From assembly GCA_012515235.1 (NCBI GenBank), contig JAAYYU010000191.1, forward strand, positions 30,397 through 94,396: DNA of 64,000 nt, written 5' to 3'. The stretch comes from Candidatus Anammoximicrobium sp. GTDB taxonomy: Bacteria; Planctomycetota; Planctomycetia; Pirellulales; Pirellulaceae. The notes below the pieces were generated by a model. That model was not told where the DNA came from. It saw only the letters and a program-made list of their open reading frames with translations, and did no database searches. Shown here piece by piece: positions 25,386 through 34,103 of this stretch (position 1 is its first letter; each line of letters begins with the position of its first letter). The translations under genes were made by a program, and so were the position numbers.

Positions 25386-28241
25386 TTAGTCTTGATTCCG
25401 GGCGTTGGCCAGCGGTTCTCCGCGGACACACAGCGTGACTTCGGCGCGGGCCGACGCGGCGTCGCCGGGCGTGCTGGCAAACCGCACCCGGTTTTCGCCC
25501 GCAGCAATCCGCAGCGTTCCTTGCGGAGCGACTTGCCCCAGCACGTCGCCGTTGGGGTCGAAGTGGCGCACGCCGCCGGACCAGTCGCTCTCCAGGTACT
25601 CGTCGGGTTGCAGCGACACCGGGAACACCTGCTTCTGGCCACCCGCCTCCAGGGTTGGGGAAACCAGCGGCAGAGCCCGTTCCTCTAGCGCCTCGATCCG
25701 GCCGATCCAGCAAGCGGCCTTGGCGCCCGGCGGCAGGCCGTTGAAGTACACATGGCACTGCTTGACACTGTTGTACACGTTCCTGCACGTGTACATCAGG
25801 TCGGTGAACCGGTAGGGCCACTTGTAGTCGAAAAAGCGATCGTCTTCGGGCGGGTCGAGCACGATGTAAGTCCAACCGCGATTTTCCAGTGGGATGTAGT
25901 GGTCGCGTCTGCAATCGGTGCCAGCCAGTTGCACATTGAGAACGCCGCCCTGTCCCTCGGTGCGAATCCACAGACCCAAGCGACGGTGCTTGGTCAGGTT
26001 CAGCGGCTGGGGAAACGCCAGCGTGGCTTGGCACCAAGCGGACCGCGACGTGCCGCGGTTTTCGACCCGATAGCAGAACGCGCCGCCGCCGTCGGGCGAC
26101 TTCTCGGCCGCAGGCTCGACGCTTTGCACAAGCTCGGCTGCGGCGGATCCGGCCGGCTGGAACGGGAGCCCGGCGGCCGGGTCGGCCAGCACCAGATTGC
26201 CTTTCGATCCGAACGGCGCCAGGGCCGTCCGGGCGCGGATGCGGACCCACGGCGATTGCTCCCCGTGCGGGTTCACATACGTCCATTCGCTCCGTTCGGG
26301 CCGAGCGGCGTCGACCACGCGCGGCGGGCCGAACTGCAACGGCCGCAGGTCCCAGCCGCCATCGGCCGCACGCTCCAAGACGTGCTCCGCCATCGGCCGG
26401 CGGAGTTCCGCGCAGGCCGCCTCGGTGAAGTAGTTGCGGCGTTTCAGTTCGTCGCACGTGCGGATGATCTCCCGCATCTCCGGCATCCGCTTGTTGGCCG
26501 ACAGGTTGTTGGCGTGGACGCTGAACGAGATGGGAGCCTTGCCGCCCAGGGCCTTCAAGCACAGCAGTTCGACCTCGTCGGGCGTCACGGCGTCGGTCGC
26601 CACGGAGTGCGTGTGGGGCGCGAACCAGCCCACGTCGCCGGTCAACAGGTTCCGCGCCCAGCCGGCCGGGTTCTGGCCTTTGAACCGCAGCGTGTACGCG
26701 CGGCGGCCGAAATAGATCGGGTCGTAGCTGGGGCTGCCCCGCGAGATTACGTGCCACGACAGGTGCGTGTAAAGGGCGTTGCCCTCCAGGATCACGGGCT
26801 TGCGGAGCCGCGACTGGACGCCCAGCGCGATCCGGCCCTGGTTGCGCCAGTGCGGCGGCTGGACCGCGACCTCCTCGCCGCCGTCGAAGTACGACATATC
26901 GGCCCCCACTTCGTTGAACACGTGCGCGATGCGGTCGCAGATTTCGTCGATCATCGTGCTGTTGACATCCGGACAGTACACGGTGTGGCCCCAAATGGGA
27001 AAGCAGTTCAGCAGGTGGCCGACACGGGTCCCTTCCGCGTGCGCGACGACCGTGGTCTTGTGCAACCCGCGTTGGCACTGGGCGAAGCCGTTGGGCGTGA
27101 GCTTCTCGTAGCGGACGATTTCGCCCTCGATGTACAGATCCCCCTTCTCCGGCCAGCCGCCGGCCGACTCCCGCACGCGGATTTCGGTGCTGGTTGTATC
27201 CAGCGGAGCCGCCAGCGTCGCGTGGCGGTTCTGCAGCAAGCGCGGATCGGCCTTGGGCGTAATGTAGGGATCGTTTTTGGAGCCCCAGCCGACCATGCCC
27301 TGCATCACGTGCATGCCGAGTTGCATCCCGGCGGCGTGAACCTTGTCGGCCACGGCCTTGAGGCCCGCCAGCCCGTCGGGGAACTGGGCCGGGTTGGGCT
27401 CGTACGACGGCGTGCTCCGCTCCCAGAAGATCTCGATACAGCCGAACCCGCCCCGCGCGAACTCGATCACCTGGTCGATGTTCTGCTGGTTCACGCCGCC
27501 GCACATCAGGTAGGAGGCGAACCGCTCCGGCGCCCGCTTGATCCACACCCCGTTGATCGTCGGGTGTGGCAGTCCTTGCTCCAACTCGACGGTTTCGATC
27601 GCGTCCAACAGCTTGCTGGCCGGTTCCGGTCCGCCGGTCGGCACGCCGATGATCGCCACCTTGGCCCCCACGATGCCGTACTCGCGGTACGCCCGCGCCG
27701 TGGGCACGCCGTGCGAGCCGCCGTCGGTACGGTCGTTGCAGGCCAGCACGCAGGCCGCAAAGCGTTCATCCCACGCCGCGTTGACCAGCGCCCCAACGTT
27801 CTCGTTCATCTTCACGCGCAGGTTGCACAACTGGAGCCAATCCAATTCCCCGCCCGACACGCCGGTCACGGCCAGCGTGAAATACCGCCGCCGGATCTCG
27901 ACCTTGGCCGTGACTTGGCTCGGACAGTCAGCAAAAGAGACGCTCAGCACGTCGCCGTTCAATTCGACCTTCGACGCAGCGAACGTCTTCTGCCCTTGCC
28001 CCGCCACCATGAACGGCGCGCCCGCTTGGGCATAGTCCTGCTTGTCAGCCAAGTTGACCAACGCCCGGTTCTTCCCGTCCGTGCCGATCTCGTACCGGCA
28101 GACCTCATTCTCCAGCGTCACCGCCTGTCCCGCAAGGCGCGGCGCCGCCGCAGGCTCGGCAGGCTCGGCGCGTCTCGCAGCCAGCAAAAATGCGACGCAA
28201 CCGAGCGTTACAACCGCAATCCGAACACATCGCTTCGACAT
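25386..28241 (-). CDS. Large secreted carbohydrate-active-like protein (barrel domain), family unknown
   Basis: The 951-residue protein starts at the ATG at 28241 behind AGAGGAG and has a signal peptide (CVRIAVVTLGCVAFLLAARR). An N-terminal beta-rich domain (to about 230) is followed by a barrel-like region: FARGGFGCIEIFWERS, AADKVHAAGMQLGMHVM-like helices, and GADMSYFDGGEE, whose acidic residues could be catalytic. A small inserted beta domain at about 360-425 (TEIRVRESAGGWPEKG, EIVRYEKL, CQRG) resembles inserts seen in phage and surface proteins. Beta-sandwich domains end the chain. Position next to a sulfatase suggests glycan degradation. I do not recognise a named glycoside-hydrolase family. 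Confidence 0.75.
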   Translation of the reverse strand: MSKRCVRIAVVTLGCVAFLLAARRAEPAEPAAAPRLAGQAVTLENEVCRYEIGTDGKNRALVNLADKQDYAQAGAPFMVAGQGQKTFAASKVELNGDVLSVSFADCPSQVTAKVEIRRRYFTLAVTGVSGGELDWLQLCNLRVKMNENVGALVNAAWDERFAACVLACNDRTDGGSHGVPTARAYREYGIVGAKVAIIGVPTGGPEPASKLLDAIETVELEQGLPHPTINGVWIKRAPERFASYLMCGGVNQQNIDQVIEFARGGFGCIEIFWERSTPSYEPNPAQFPDGLAGLKAVADKVHAAGMQLGMHVMQGMVGWGSKNDPYITPKADPRLLQNRHATLAAPLDTTSTEIRVRESAGGWPEKGDLYIEGEIVRYEKLTPNGFAQCQRGLHKTTVVAHAEGTRVGHLLNCFPIWGHTVYCPDVNSTMIDEICDRIAHVFNEVGADMSYFDGGEEVAVQPPHWRNQGRIALGVQSRLRKPVILEGNALYTHLSWHVISRGSPSYDPIYFGRRAYTLRFKGQNPAGWARNLLTGDVGWFAPHTHSVATDAVTPDEVELLCLKALGGKAPISFSVHANNLSANKRMPEMREIIRTCDELKRRNYFTEAACAELRRPMAEHVLERAADGGWDLRPLQFGPPRVVDAARPERSEWTYVNPHGEQSPWVRIRARTALAPFGSKGNLVLADPAAGLPFQPAGSAAAELVQSVEPAAEKSPDGGGAFCYRVENRGTSRSAWCQATLAFPQPLNLTKHRRLGLWIRTEGQGGVLNVQLAGTDCRRDHYIPLENRGWTYIVLDPPEDDRFFDYKWPYRFTDLMYTCRNVYNSVKQCHVYFNGLPPGAKAACWIGRIEALEERALPLVSPTLEAGGQKQVFPVSLQPDEYLESDWSGGVRHFDPNGDVLGQVAPQGTLRIAAGENRVRFASTPGDAASARAEVTLCVRGEPLANARNQD

Positions 28242-28343
28242 GACAGTTTCTCCTCTTTTGACGTCCATTGATAGCAAGGGCAGGCCGCCCTGTCCAGCGC
28301 GAACAGGTCCGCGCGCCTCAGGCATCCCGCGGAAAACAGTCTA

Positions 28344-28443
28344 TCCATGCTGACAAGCAGCGTGGGGGCCGAACGCGTCGCGGGGAGGGACGACGTCTGG
28401 TCTTGAACATGGCTCCACGCTGACAAGCAGCGTGGGGGCCGAA
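28344..28443. repeat. Two 30-base direct repeats, each a short hairpin
   Basis: TCCATGCTGACAAGCAGCGT (continuing GGGGGCCGAA) at 28344-28373 recurs at 28414-28443 with a single base difference (C for T), giving a 70-base period. Each copy can fold CCACGCTG against CAGCGTGG around the loop ACAAG. The C/T difference falls in the stem but still allows a G-T (or G-U) pair. The repeats lie in the 353-base divergent spacer between the secreted-protein gene (starting at 28241) and the NagB-like gene (starting at 28595). They may be operator sites or REP-type units. Confidence 0.7.
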
Positions 28444-28594
28444 ATCCGGGAGGTGGTTTTGGCTACCGTCGCAAGGATCGCGGACTGCGGAAGTCGCCAC
28501 TTTTGCCGGTGCCCCGATTGCGTTTCTCTGACGCCCGGCTATGCTGGCCTGCAATCCCAAGAGTTACTACGTTCTTAACCATAAGGAACTCGAC

Positions 28595-29527
28595 ATGCCA
28601 CGGAAACTTTCTGTCATCTCGCCGGACTGGTGGGACTATACGACGTTGGACCAGGAGATCATCGAGGACGCCGCGCGGCTCACGCCGGAGAAGATGCTGA
28701 AGCTTTCGCGGCCGGGCTTCAAAGTGATCCTGTACGATACGCTTGAGGACTTCTATCTCGCCGAGGCCTTGGAGTACATCCACGCTTGGAAGCAATCCAC
28801 GGAGGACAATCCGGTCGGCATCTGCGGTCCCATTGGGCCGACGGAACAGTTGCCGCTGGTCGTGCGGCTGGTCAACGAGTTGGGTTTAATTATCCGCTCC
28901 GGGCATTTCTGGGGCATGGACGAGTGGATCTTGGACGGGAAGGAGATGCCGGTTTCACATCCGTTGTCCTTCGAGCGTTGCGACCGCGCCATGTGCCTCA
29001 GCCGAATCGACAAGAAGCTCCGCATGCCGGAAGCAAATCTGCATTTCCCCAAGGCCGACACGCGGGAGTATCGCGCCAGTTGGGAAACGGGCGTGCGTTG
29101 TGCGGTGATGCAGGGCGGCCAAGGCGATGTGAAGCATTGGGCCTTCAACGATCCGCCGCGGCGCAAGGGCAAGTGGAAGGACAATCCGCCGCCGCCGGAG
29201 GAGTACCGCAAGCTGGCGACGCGCATCGTCGATCTGCATCCGCTGACCGTAGCGCAGAACGCGCGCACCAGCGGCGGCGGCAACATCTCGCTGGTGCCCA
29301 CCCAAGCCATCAGCGTCGGCCCCCAGGAAACTTGGAAGGCCGAGAAGGTGTCGATCTGGCACGCCGGCACGCACGACAACGCCTTCGGCCAGCGATTGAC
29401 GTGCCTGATGATCTCCCAGGGCCTTCCCGATTCGGCGGTGCCGATGTCGCTGCTGGCCGACCATCCCAACGTGCAGTTCAACTACTACCGCGGCGGGATC
29501 GGTTCGTGTACGATCGAGATGCATTGA
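28595..29527 (+). CDS. NagB/glucosamine-6-phosphate deaminase-like protein
   Basis: The 310-residue cytoplasmic protein resembles the NagB/6-phosphogluconolactonase superfamily. [21 protein letters not shown] corresponds to the phosphate loop. [15 protein letters not shown] corresponds to the catalytic GxDGHxAFNEP region, keeping the Asp and His but with Asp where NagB has Glu. [17 protein letters not shown] matches the C-terminal substrate strand. The loop sequences differ enough that the substrate may not be glucosamine 6-phosphate. I start at the ATG at 28595 (AAGGAA in front); 28541 is an alternative. Confidence 0.75.
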   Translation: MPRKLSVISPDWWDYTTLDQEIIEDAARLTPEKMLKLSRPGFKVILYDTLEDFYLAEALEYIHAWKQSTEDNPVGICGPIGPTEQLPLVVRLVNELGLIIRSGHFWGMDEWILDGKEMPVSHPLSFERCDRAMCLSRIDKKLRMPEANLHFPKADTREYRASWETGVRCAVMQGGQGDVKHWAFNDPPRRKGKWKDNPPPPEEYRKLATRIVDLHPLTVAQNARTSGGGNISLVPTQAISVGPQETWKAEKVSIWHAGTHDNAFGQRLTCLMISQGLPDSAVPMSLLADHPNVQFNYYRGGIGSCTIEMH

Positions 29528-29563
29528 GAGGCGGGCGGGCTTCCAGGCCGGCGCTCACCGCGC

Positions 29564-30742
29564 TCAGTCCGCGGGGCGCCGGCGAGCGATCTTGGGCAGC
29601 GTGATGGCAAAGGTCGTGCCCGCTGCCGTCTCGCTGCGGAATTCGACCTTGCCGCCCAGGTAGCGTTCTCCCAGCAATTTCATGCTGTGCGCGCCGATGC
29701 CCCGGCCGGATTTGGCCTTCGTGCTGAAGGACCGTTGAAAGACCTGAGCCTGGACATCAGGCGGCATCAGGCCCGGATTGTGGACGCTGAATACGACGTC
29801 TTCTCCGCGTTCCACACAGCGGACGGTGACCGTCTGGCCTTGGGGGATCGCCTCCAGGCCGTTTTTGATCATGTTGCCCAGCACGCGTCCCAGCAAGCGC
29901 GCATCGGTCACGATCTGTCCCGGCCAGATTTCGGCCAGCGCGATCGCACGGGTGCGGGCCACCGGGTGCCGGGCGTACGTCTTCTGCAAATGCTGCAACA
30001 GATCGCGCGCCGCGACCGGCTGAAAATCGGGCTCTAATTCGCCGGATTCGGCGTACGTCAAGTCGCGTTGGGCGCGGATCTCTTCGACCAACTCCTCGGA
30101 CAGCTGAGCCAGTTCGGCCAACTCCTCGTCCTCGGGTGAATCCCGCGGCACGCGATCGCGCAGCAGTTCCGTGTAGCCTTGAATGCTGCCGGCCGTGTTC
30201 ATCACGTCGTGGAAGAACAGGCGAGCCAGGACCGCCAGCCGCTTCTGATCGCTGATGTCCTTCGCCACGCAGATCGTAAACCGTTCGCCGTCCGCCCTTA
30301 CCGCCGTCGCGCTGACTTTCAAGTCCAGGGCCGCCCCGCTCGGCTCGGCCAGCGAAATACGGCATTCGCGGGTCACGAAGCTGTCGTTGCGCTGGCTCTC
30401 CAAAACCGCCTGCACGGCACCGCACAGCGAGCAGTCGGGGGCCGTGCCGCAGCCGTCCGGACCCTGCGGCACGTTTTGGCAGCCCATCAGTTCTCCCAGC
30501 CGTTTGCCGAGCACGGACGGCAGTTTGCAGTCCAGCGTCTCCAGCAGCGCCCGATTGGCCGCGACAATCTGGCGGTGCTCATTCAAGATGACAACCAGGT
30601 CCGACATCGCGTCGATCGTCCGCTGCAGCAGCGGAATCGAGGCGACCAGCGTTTGTTTACGTTCGAATTCCTGCGGCTCATCCCGCCCCGCCGGGGCGAA
30701 ATACGTCGTCACCGGCAACTCAGACCCGTCAGAGTCGCTCAT
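29564..30742 (-). CDS. PAS-domain histidine kinase with cysteine-rich insert
   Basis: The 392-residue protein has no membrane segment, so it should be cytoplasmic. A PAS domain covers about 38-165 and holds four cysteines (88, 98, 104 and 107) in the pattern GC...GCGTAPDCSLCGAV, a possible metal or redox site. The phosphoacceptor is His178 in FFHDVMNTAGSIQGY. The ATPase domain has the N box (GRVLGNMIKNGLEAI, about 285-299) and a GRGIG loop (346-350). The usual D-x-G-x-G box is HNPG at 321-324, which is a variant seen in some kinases. It is divergent from the CsrA-receiver gene at 31145, its obvious candidate partner. Confidence 0.9.
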   Translation of the reverse strand: MSDSDGSELPVTTYFAPAGRDEPQEFERKQTLVASIPLLQRTIDAMSDLVVILNEHRQIVAANRALLETLDCKLPSVLGKRLGELMGCQNVPQGPDGCGTAPDCSLCGAVQAVLESQRNDSFVTRECRISLAEPSGAALDLKVSATAVRADGERFTICVAKDISDQKRLAVLARLFFHDVMNTAGSIQGYTELLRDRVPRDSPEDEELAELAQLSEELVEEIRAQRDLTYAESGELEPDFQPVAARDLLQHLQKTYARHPVARTRAIALAEIWPGQIVTDARLLGRVLGNMIKNGLEAIPQGQTVTVRCVERGEDVVFSVHNPGLMPPDVQAQVFQRSFSTKAKSGRGIGAHSMKLLGERYLGGKVEFRSETAAGTTFAITLPKIARRRPAD

Positions 30743-31144
30743 TACCTTGTCCTCTCGAAATCTGGATCACCGAGGCTTGCTTGCCCAGCCAACGTGCTTT
30801 TCCCCGACTTACCGGCAGTGCCTATTATGACACGCAAGCCGCTCGAAGTCATCGGCAGATGATCACGCCCGGACGACGCCGCGATTGCCGTAAAACCGGG
30901 GAGAGATCCGGACTGGCGTTTCGCAGGCAGCCGGGCAGCCGAAAAACTGATCTTGCCCGGATTGGCTCGATGTTTCAAAATGCGGCCCTGCAAGTCGCAA
31001 GGAAATGATCTCCACTGCTCGTCTCGTCGCGGACCAGCCGGCATGATGCCGGGCGATTGCTCGCGTGGCAAGGTACGCTCGTTCCTCACCTGCTAGGGAC
31101 TTGGCGGCGCCTGGCCTCGGCAAAAATCATAAGGAGATCCGTCC
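30743..31144. promoter_or_regulatory. Divergent regulatory region between kinase and CsrA-receiver genes
   Basis: The 402-base spacer should drive both genes. On the plus strand TTGCCC (30953-30958) and CAAAAT (30976-30981) lie 17 bases apart, a weak sigma-70-like pair that would give a leader of roughly 155 bases. CCGGGCA and TGCCCGG in the area 30931-30960 could form a hairpin. The leader contains several GGA triplets, including the ribosome-binding AAGGAG just before 31145, the kind of site CsrA proteins bind. All by eye; promoter confidence is low. Confidence 0.3.
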
Positions 31145-31918
31145 ATGCTCGTGCTCACTCGCAAAGAAGCTGAAAAGATCCTCTTACCCACGCTGGGCGT
31201 CACCGTCGAAGTTCTGCGCATCCGCGGCAACAAGGCGCGGATCGGCATTGATGCGCCGGCCGAGATTCCGGTGGTGCGGCAAGAGTTGTCGGGGTTGAAA
31301 TCGATTGAATTCACGGCGGACGTGCCGGCGTCCGTGCAACTCAGCCGGTTGCTCCGCGCCGTCCGGCAGCGAATGGACCGGGCCGCGCTATCGCTGAATT
31401 TGTTGCACCGCCGTTTGGAGGAGTGCGGCGACAGCGAGGCTTTGCAGCTCGTGTTGGACGTCTTTCGCGAACTGGAGTCGCTGGACCGCGACGCCGGGGA
31501 AGCTGTCGAGTCTTCGTCGTCGCCGGTGCCTCGCGCTTTGTTGATCGAAGACGACGAGAACCAGCGTGAAATGTTGGGCGGATTCCTTCGCCTGAACGGT
31601 TTCGACGTCGCGTCGTCCTGCGATGGCCAGGACGCGTTGGACTACCTCTCGCTGCACGCTCCACCCGACGTCGTGCTGTTGGACATGGTGATGCCGCGCC
31701 GCGACGGACCGTCGTTTGTCAGGCAGGTCCGCGCCACGGAGGGGCTGTCGCATCTGAAGTTATTCGCCGTCAGCGGCACGGATCCGGCTTCGCTGGGCGT
31801 GACCACAGGCGTCGGGGGCATCGACGGCTGGTTTCCCAAACCGCTTGACGTGGAACATCTGGTCCAGGTCATGACGGAGGAAGTGGGACCTGGGGCGGCC
31901 TTGAGCGTAGCGACTTGA
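31145..31918 (+). CDS. CsrA domain fused to a response-regulator receiver domain
   Basis: The 257-residue protein has three parts. Residues 1-48 read as CsrA: MLVLTR at the start, GVTVEVLRIRGNKARIGIDAP in the middle and VVRQEL at the end, keeping Leu4 and the Arg of the RNA-binding VxRxE strand. Residues about 60-115 are a helical linker. Residues about 129-247 are a receiver domain with the acidic pocket EDDE (135-138), phosphoacceptor Asp180 in VVLLDMVMPRRDG, Ser210 in AVSGT and Lys232 in FPKPL. CsrA normally acts as a dimer binding GGA motifs in mRNA leaders. Here RNA binding may be switched by phosphorylation from the divergent PAS kinase; that is inference. A strong AAGGAG precedes the ATG. 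Confidence 0.93.
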   Translation: MLVLTRKEAEKILLPTLGVTVEVLRIRGNKARIGIDAPAEIPVVRQELSGLKSIEFTADVPASVQLSRLLRAVRQRMDRAALSLNLLHRRLEECGDSEALQLVLDVFRELESLDRDAGEAVESSSSPVPRALLIEDDENQREMLGGFLRLNGFDVASSCDGQDALDYLSLHAPPDVVLLDMVMPRRDGPSFVRQVRATEGLSHLKLFAVSGTDPASLGVTTGVGGIDGWFPKPLDVEHLVQVMTEEVGPGAALSVAT

Positions 31919-32050
31919 TCCAGGGCATACTCCAGGGATACTTGCCGCCAAGTCGAATTGGAGAGGCGTGGCGCAAAGGCCGGACGGGGACAAGCGCTGC
32001 GCGAAAGGGGCCGCGTTGCACCGCCGCCGCGGACTTGGGACCGGCCAAGC

Positions 32051-32932
32051 TCAGAACTCGCCGACCGGCTCGCCGTCGTTCCTCGCCGCCAGCCGTTCCA
32101 AGGTCGTCCCGTCGATGGTCTGGGAGATCAACCGCACCGAGCCATCTGCCAGAACGAACTGTGCGCCGCCCGGATGCTGGCTGGAAAACGCTTGCTCGCC
32201 CGCCCCGTTGATACACCAATCGGGTTCGGCGTTCAAAAACCACGCGCTGTCGCTCAGCCACAGCGTGTTTTCCGTCGGGCCGCGCATCCCGGCCCAGATG
32301 GCGCCTCGTTTGCCGGTCGGGCCGGGATCGAGCCGGCATTCGCCGGCCGCCAGTGTCTGTGAGGAGCCGTCCGTGATGTGTTCGACTGAGACGTGGCTGT
32401 TCACAAAGAAGGCGCCATTCTGGCGGATCAGGAGCGCGTGCGAAGTGACGAGTTGGGTTTCGTTGCCCAGCACGCCGCGGTAGCTGGACTTGGCGTGGCC
32501 GCTCTTGTGGTGATTCAGGTTGGGGCCGGTGTCGGCCGGACAGACGAAAACCGGCAGCACCTTCTGCGTCTGGTCATTGGGCGTCGTGGCAAACGGCGCT
32601 CCGCCCCCAAACTCGGCCGACATCACTTGAAGGTCGTCGTACAGTCCGTTTTGCTCCAAGTGGGGCAGCAGATACGTCGTCCACGACCAACTGGGCAACC
32701 AGCCGGTGGCTTCGCCGAGGAACGCGGGGGGAAACCCGCTGTGGACTTCGTGATAGTGGTGCAGGGCGATCCCGATTTGCCGCAGATTGCTTTTGCACTG
32801 GGCCGCGCGAGCCGTGCCGCGAGCGGCCTGGACCGCGGGCAGCAGCAACGACACCAAGATCCCGATGATCGCGATGACAACGAGCAGTTCGACCAACGTA
32901 AAAGCCGCAGGTCGCGAACGTCGTCCGTTCAT
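32051..32932 (-). CDS. DUF1559-family pseudopilin-like protein
   Basis: The 293-residue protein begins with a type IV prepilin-like signal (AAFTLVELLVVIAIIGILVSLLLPAVQAAR) and continues with the DUF1559 pattern: KSNLRQIGIALHHYHEVHSGFPPA, CPADTG and a C-terminal GGAQFVLADGSVRLIS. This family is vastly expanded in Planctomycetota and its members are thought to sit in the cell envelope as pseudopilin-like proteins; the individual role is unknown. MITE copy 2 lies about 120 bases upstream of the start. Confidence 0.95.
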   Translation of the reverse strand: MNGRRSRPAAFTLVELLVVIAIIGILVSLLLPAVQAARGTARAAQCKSNLRQIGIALHHYHEVHSGFPPAFLGEATGWLPSWSWTTYLLPHLEQNGLYDDLQVMSAEFGGGAPFATTPNDQTQKVLPVFVCPADTGPNLNHHKSGHAKSSYRGVLGNETQLVTSHALLIRQNGAFFVNSHVSVEHITDGSSQTLAAGECRLDPGPTGKRGAIWAGMRGPTENTLWLSDSAWFLNAEPDWCINGAGEQAFSSQHPGGAQFVLADGSVRLISQTIDGTTLERLAARNDGEPVGEF

Positions 32933-33055
32933 CCCAGCGTCCCCCCTGCGAAAGCTGGAGACGAAAAAAGGCCTGAACTACCGGAGGCCCAGCGCCAAGC
33001 GTGCTTGAGCCGCATCACTGACCTGTCAACATATCCCAAACCGCAGACAAAGTCC

Positions 33056-33250
33056 ACTAGCAGCCGACGGGAAACTGACACGGAAAGTCGCTGTCTACGA
33101 TGGCACGGTCGCGCGAAATGGGGTCAGGCTTACAGAATTCAATTTTGGCCGAGCAGCGTCGTGGGACATGGCTGGCACCAAACTCGGCCAAAATTGAATT
33201 CTGTAAGCCTGACCCCAGCGCCGAAACCGTGACTTCCTAAACGACGCCGC
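33056..33250 (+). mobile_element. MITE-like palindromic element, copy 2 (right end truncated)
   Basis: The left end CTAGCAGCCGACGGGA (33057-33072) is a mutated version of the terminal repeat. The core is a perfect 34-base inverted repeat (33120-33153 and 33183-33216) around a 29-base loop. The right flank matches copy 1 (CCGAAACCGTGACTTC) but ends near 33250 without the terminal repeat. Same orientation as copy 1. It fills most of the 342-base gap between the DUF1559 gene and the YbaK gene; I see nothing else there. Confidence 0.78.
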
Positions 33251-33274
33251 CCGCACTCCGGCCAGCGGTGGGCG

Positions 33275-33754
33275 TCAGCCCGGGGGTGTCCGCGCAATCG
33301 CGCCCAACGTCGCGCCGGTCGCCGCCACGTAGTCCTGGGGCGCCAGGAGGATTTGCGTGCCGCGGATGCCGGCCGAGACGGCGATCGTCGCATACAGAAT
33401 GGCGGATTCGTCGAGGTACACCGGATAGTGCTTCTTGCACGCCAGCGCCGTGACGCCTCCGCGGATGTATCCGGTCAGCGATGGCAACTGACTGACCGCC
33501 GCCAACTCCATGCTGCGATTGCCGGACAATCGCGCCAGGGCCTTCAGATCCAGTTCCTGATCCCCCGGCACCACAGCCAGGACGACGCCGTGCTTGTCGC
33601 CCTTGACCGCCAGCGTCTTGAACACCTGCTCGGCCGGCAGCCCGATTTGGTGGGCGACTTTGACTGCCCGCAGGTCGTCGGGATCGACCTCGTACTCGCG
33701 CAGTTCGTAGGCGATCCCCGCCTTGTCCAGCTGACGTGTGGCGTTGGTTTTCAT
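33275..33754 (-). CDS. ybaK: YbaK/EbsC-type Cys-tRNA(Pro) deacylase
   Basis: The 159-residue protein matches the YbaK/EbsC editing family, which removes cysteine wrongly attached to tRNA-Pro. The start MKTNATRQLDKAGIAYELREY, the region VFKTLAVKGDKHGVVLAVVPG with the key Lys, and the C-terminal GGVTALACKKHYPVYLDES and SAGIRGTQILLAP are characteristic. I start at the ATG at 33754; an upstream in-frame start at 33877 would add a 41-residue Arg/Pro-rich tail unlike the family. Confidence 0.92.
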   Translation of the reverse strand: MKTNATRQLDKAGIAYELREYEVDPDDLRAVKVAHQIGLPAEQVFKTLAVKGDKHGVVLAVVPGDQELDLKALARLSGNRSMELAAVSQLPSLTGYIRGGVTALACKKHYPVYLDESAILYATIAVSAGIRGTQILLAPQDYVAATGATLGAIARTPPG

Positions 33755-34103
33755 GAGCCGGTTGCCAAGTTGGCCGCTTCTGACTGGCTCGGAGTTGGAG
33801 GTTGGTCTCCGTTTTCGCCTTTCTCCGACAGGCTTCGCCTGAACGGCGATCTTATCGATTCGGACGTCGGGCGACAACGGGACGCGGGGCTTTGCGCGCC
33901 CGCCTGGCGAGTCTTCGTCGTGGAACGGAGTTCATTTCCTGTCGCACGGGTTGAGCGCCGTGCTACCCGTTTTCGTGTCTTGATTTCCGGCTCGCTTGGT
34001 TTGGCAAGCCAAACTTTCGTCCGTCTGCGATCGGACTGACGTCCGCCCTACTCGGGTTGCGGCCGAAGGCCGGGTTGGGCTAAGTTAGTTGGCGTTGAAC
34101 ACG
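33755..34103. other. Intergenic region with short palindromes
   Basis: This 349-base divergent spacer holds no recognisable gene. GTTTGGC and GCCAAAC (around 33999-34014) form a perfect short inverted repeat. CGGACTGACGTCCGCCC (around 34032) is a near-palindrome that resembles CGGACTGGAGTCCGCCC at 25358-25378, so this may be a dispersed short repeat. Promoters for both flanking genes must be here but I cannot place them. Confidence 0.45.

Noticed and set aside
25752-28271. Plus-strand open frame of 839 codons
   Set aside because: It is antisense to the secreted carbohydrate-active-like gene. The minus frame has a signal peptide, a ribosome-binding site and domain signatures; this one has none.
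28344-28443. Possible CRISPR remnant
   Set aside because: Only two repeat units with a 40-base interval, no further units and no cas genes. The internal hairpin and promoter position fit operator or REP-type repeats better.
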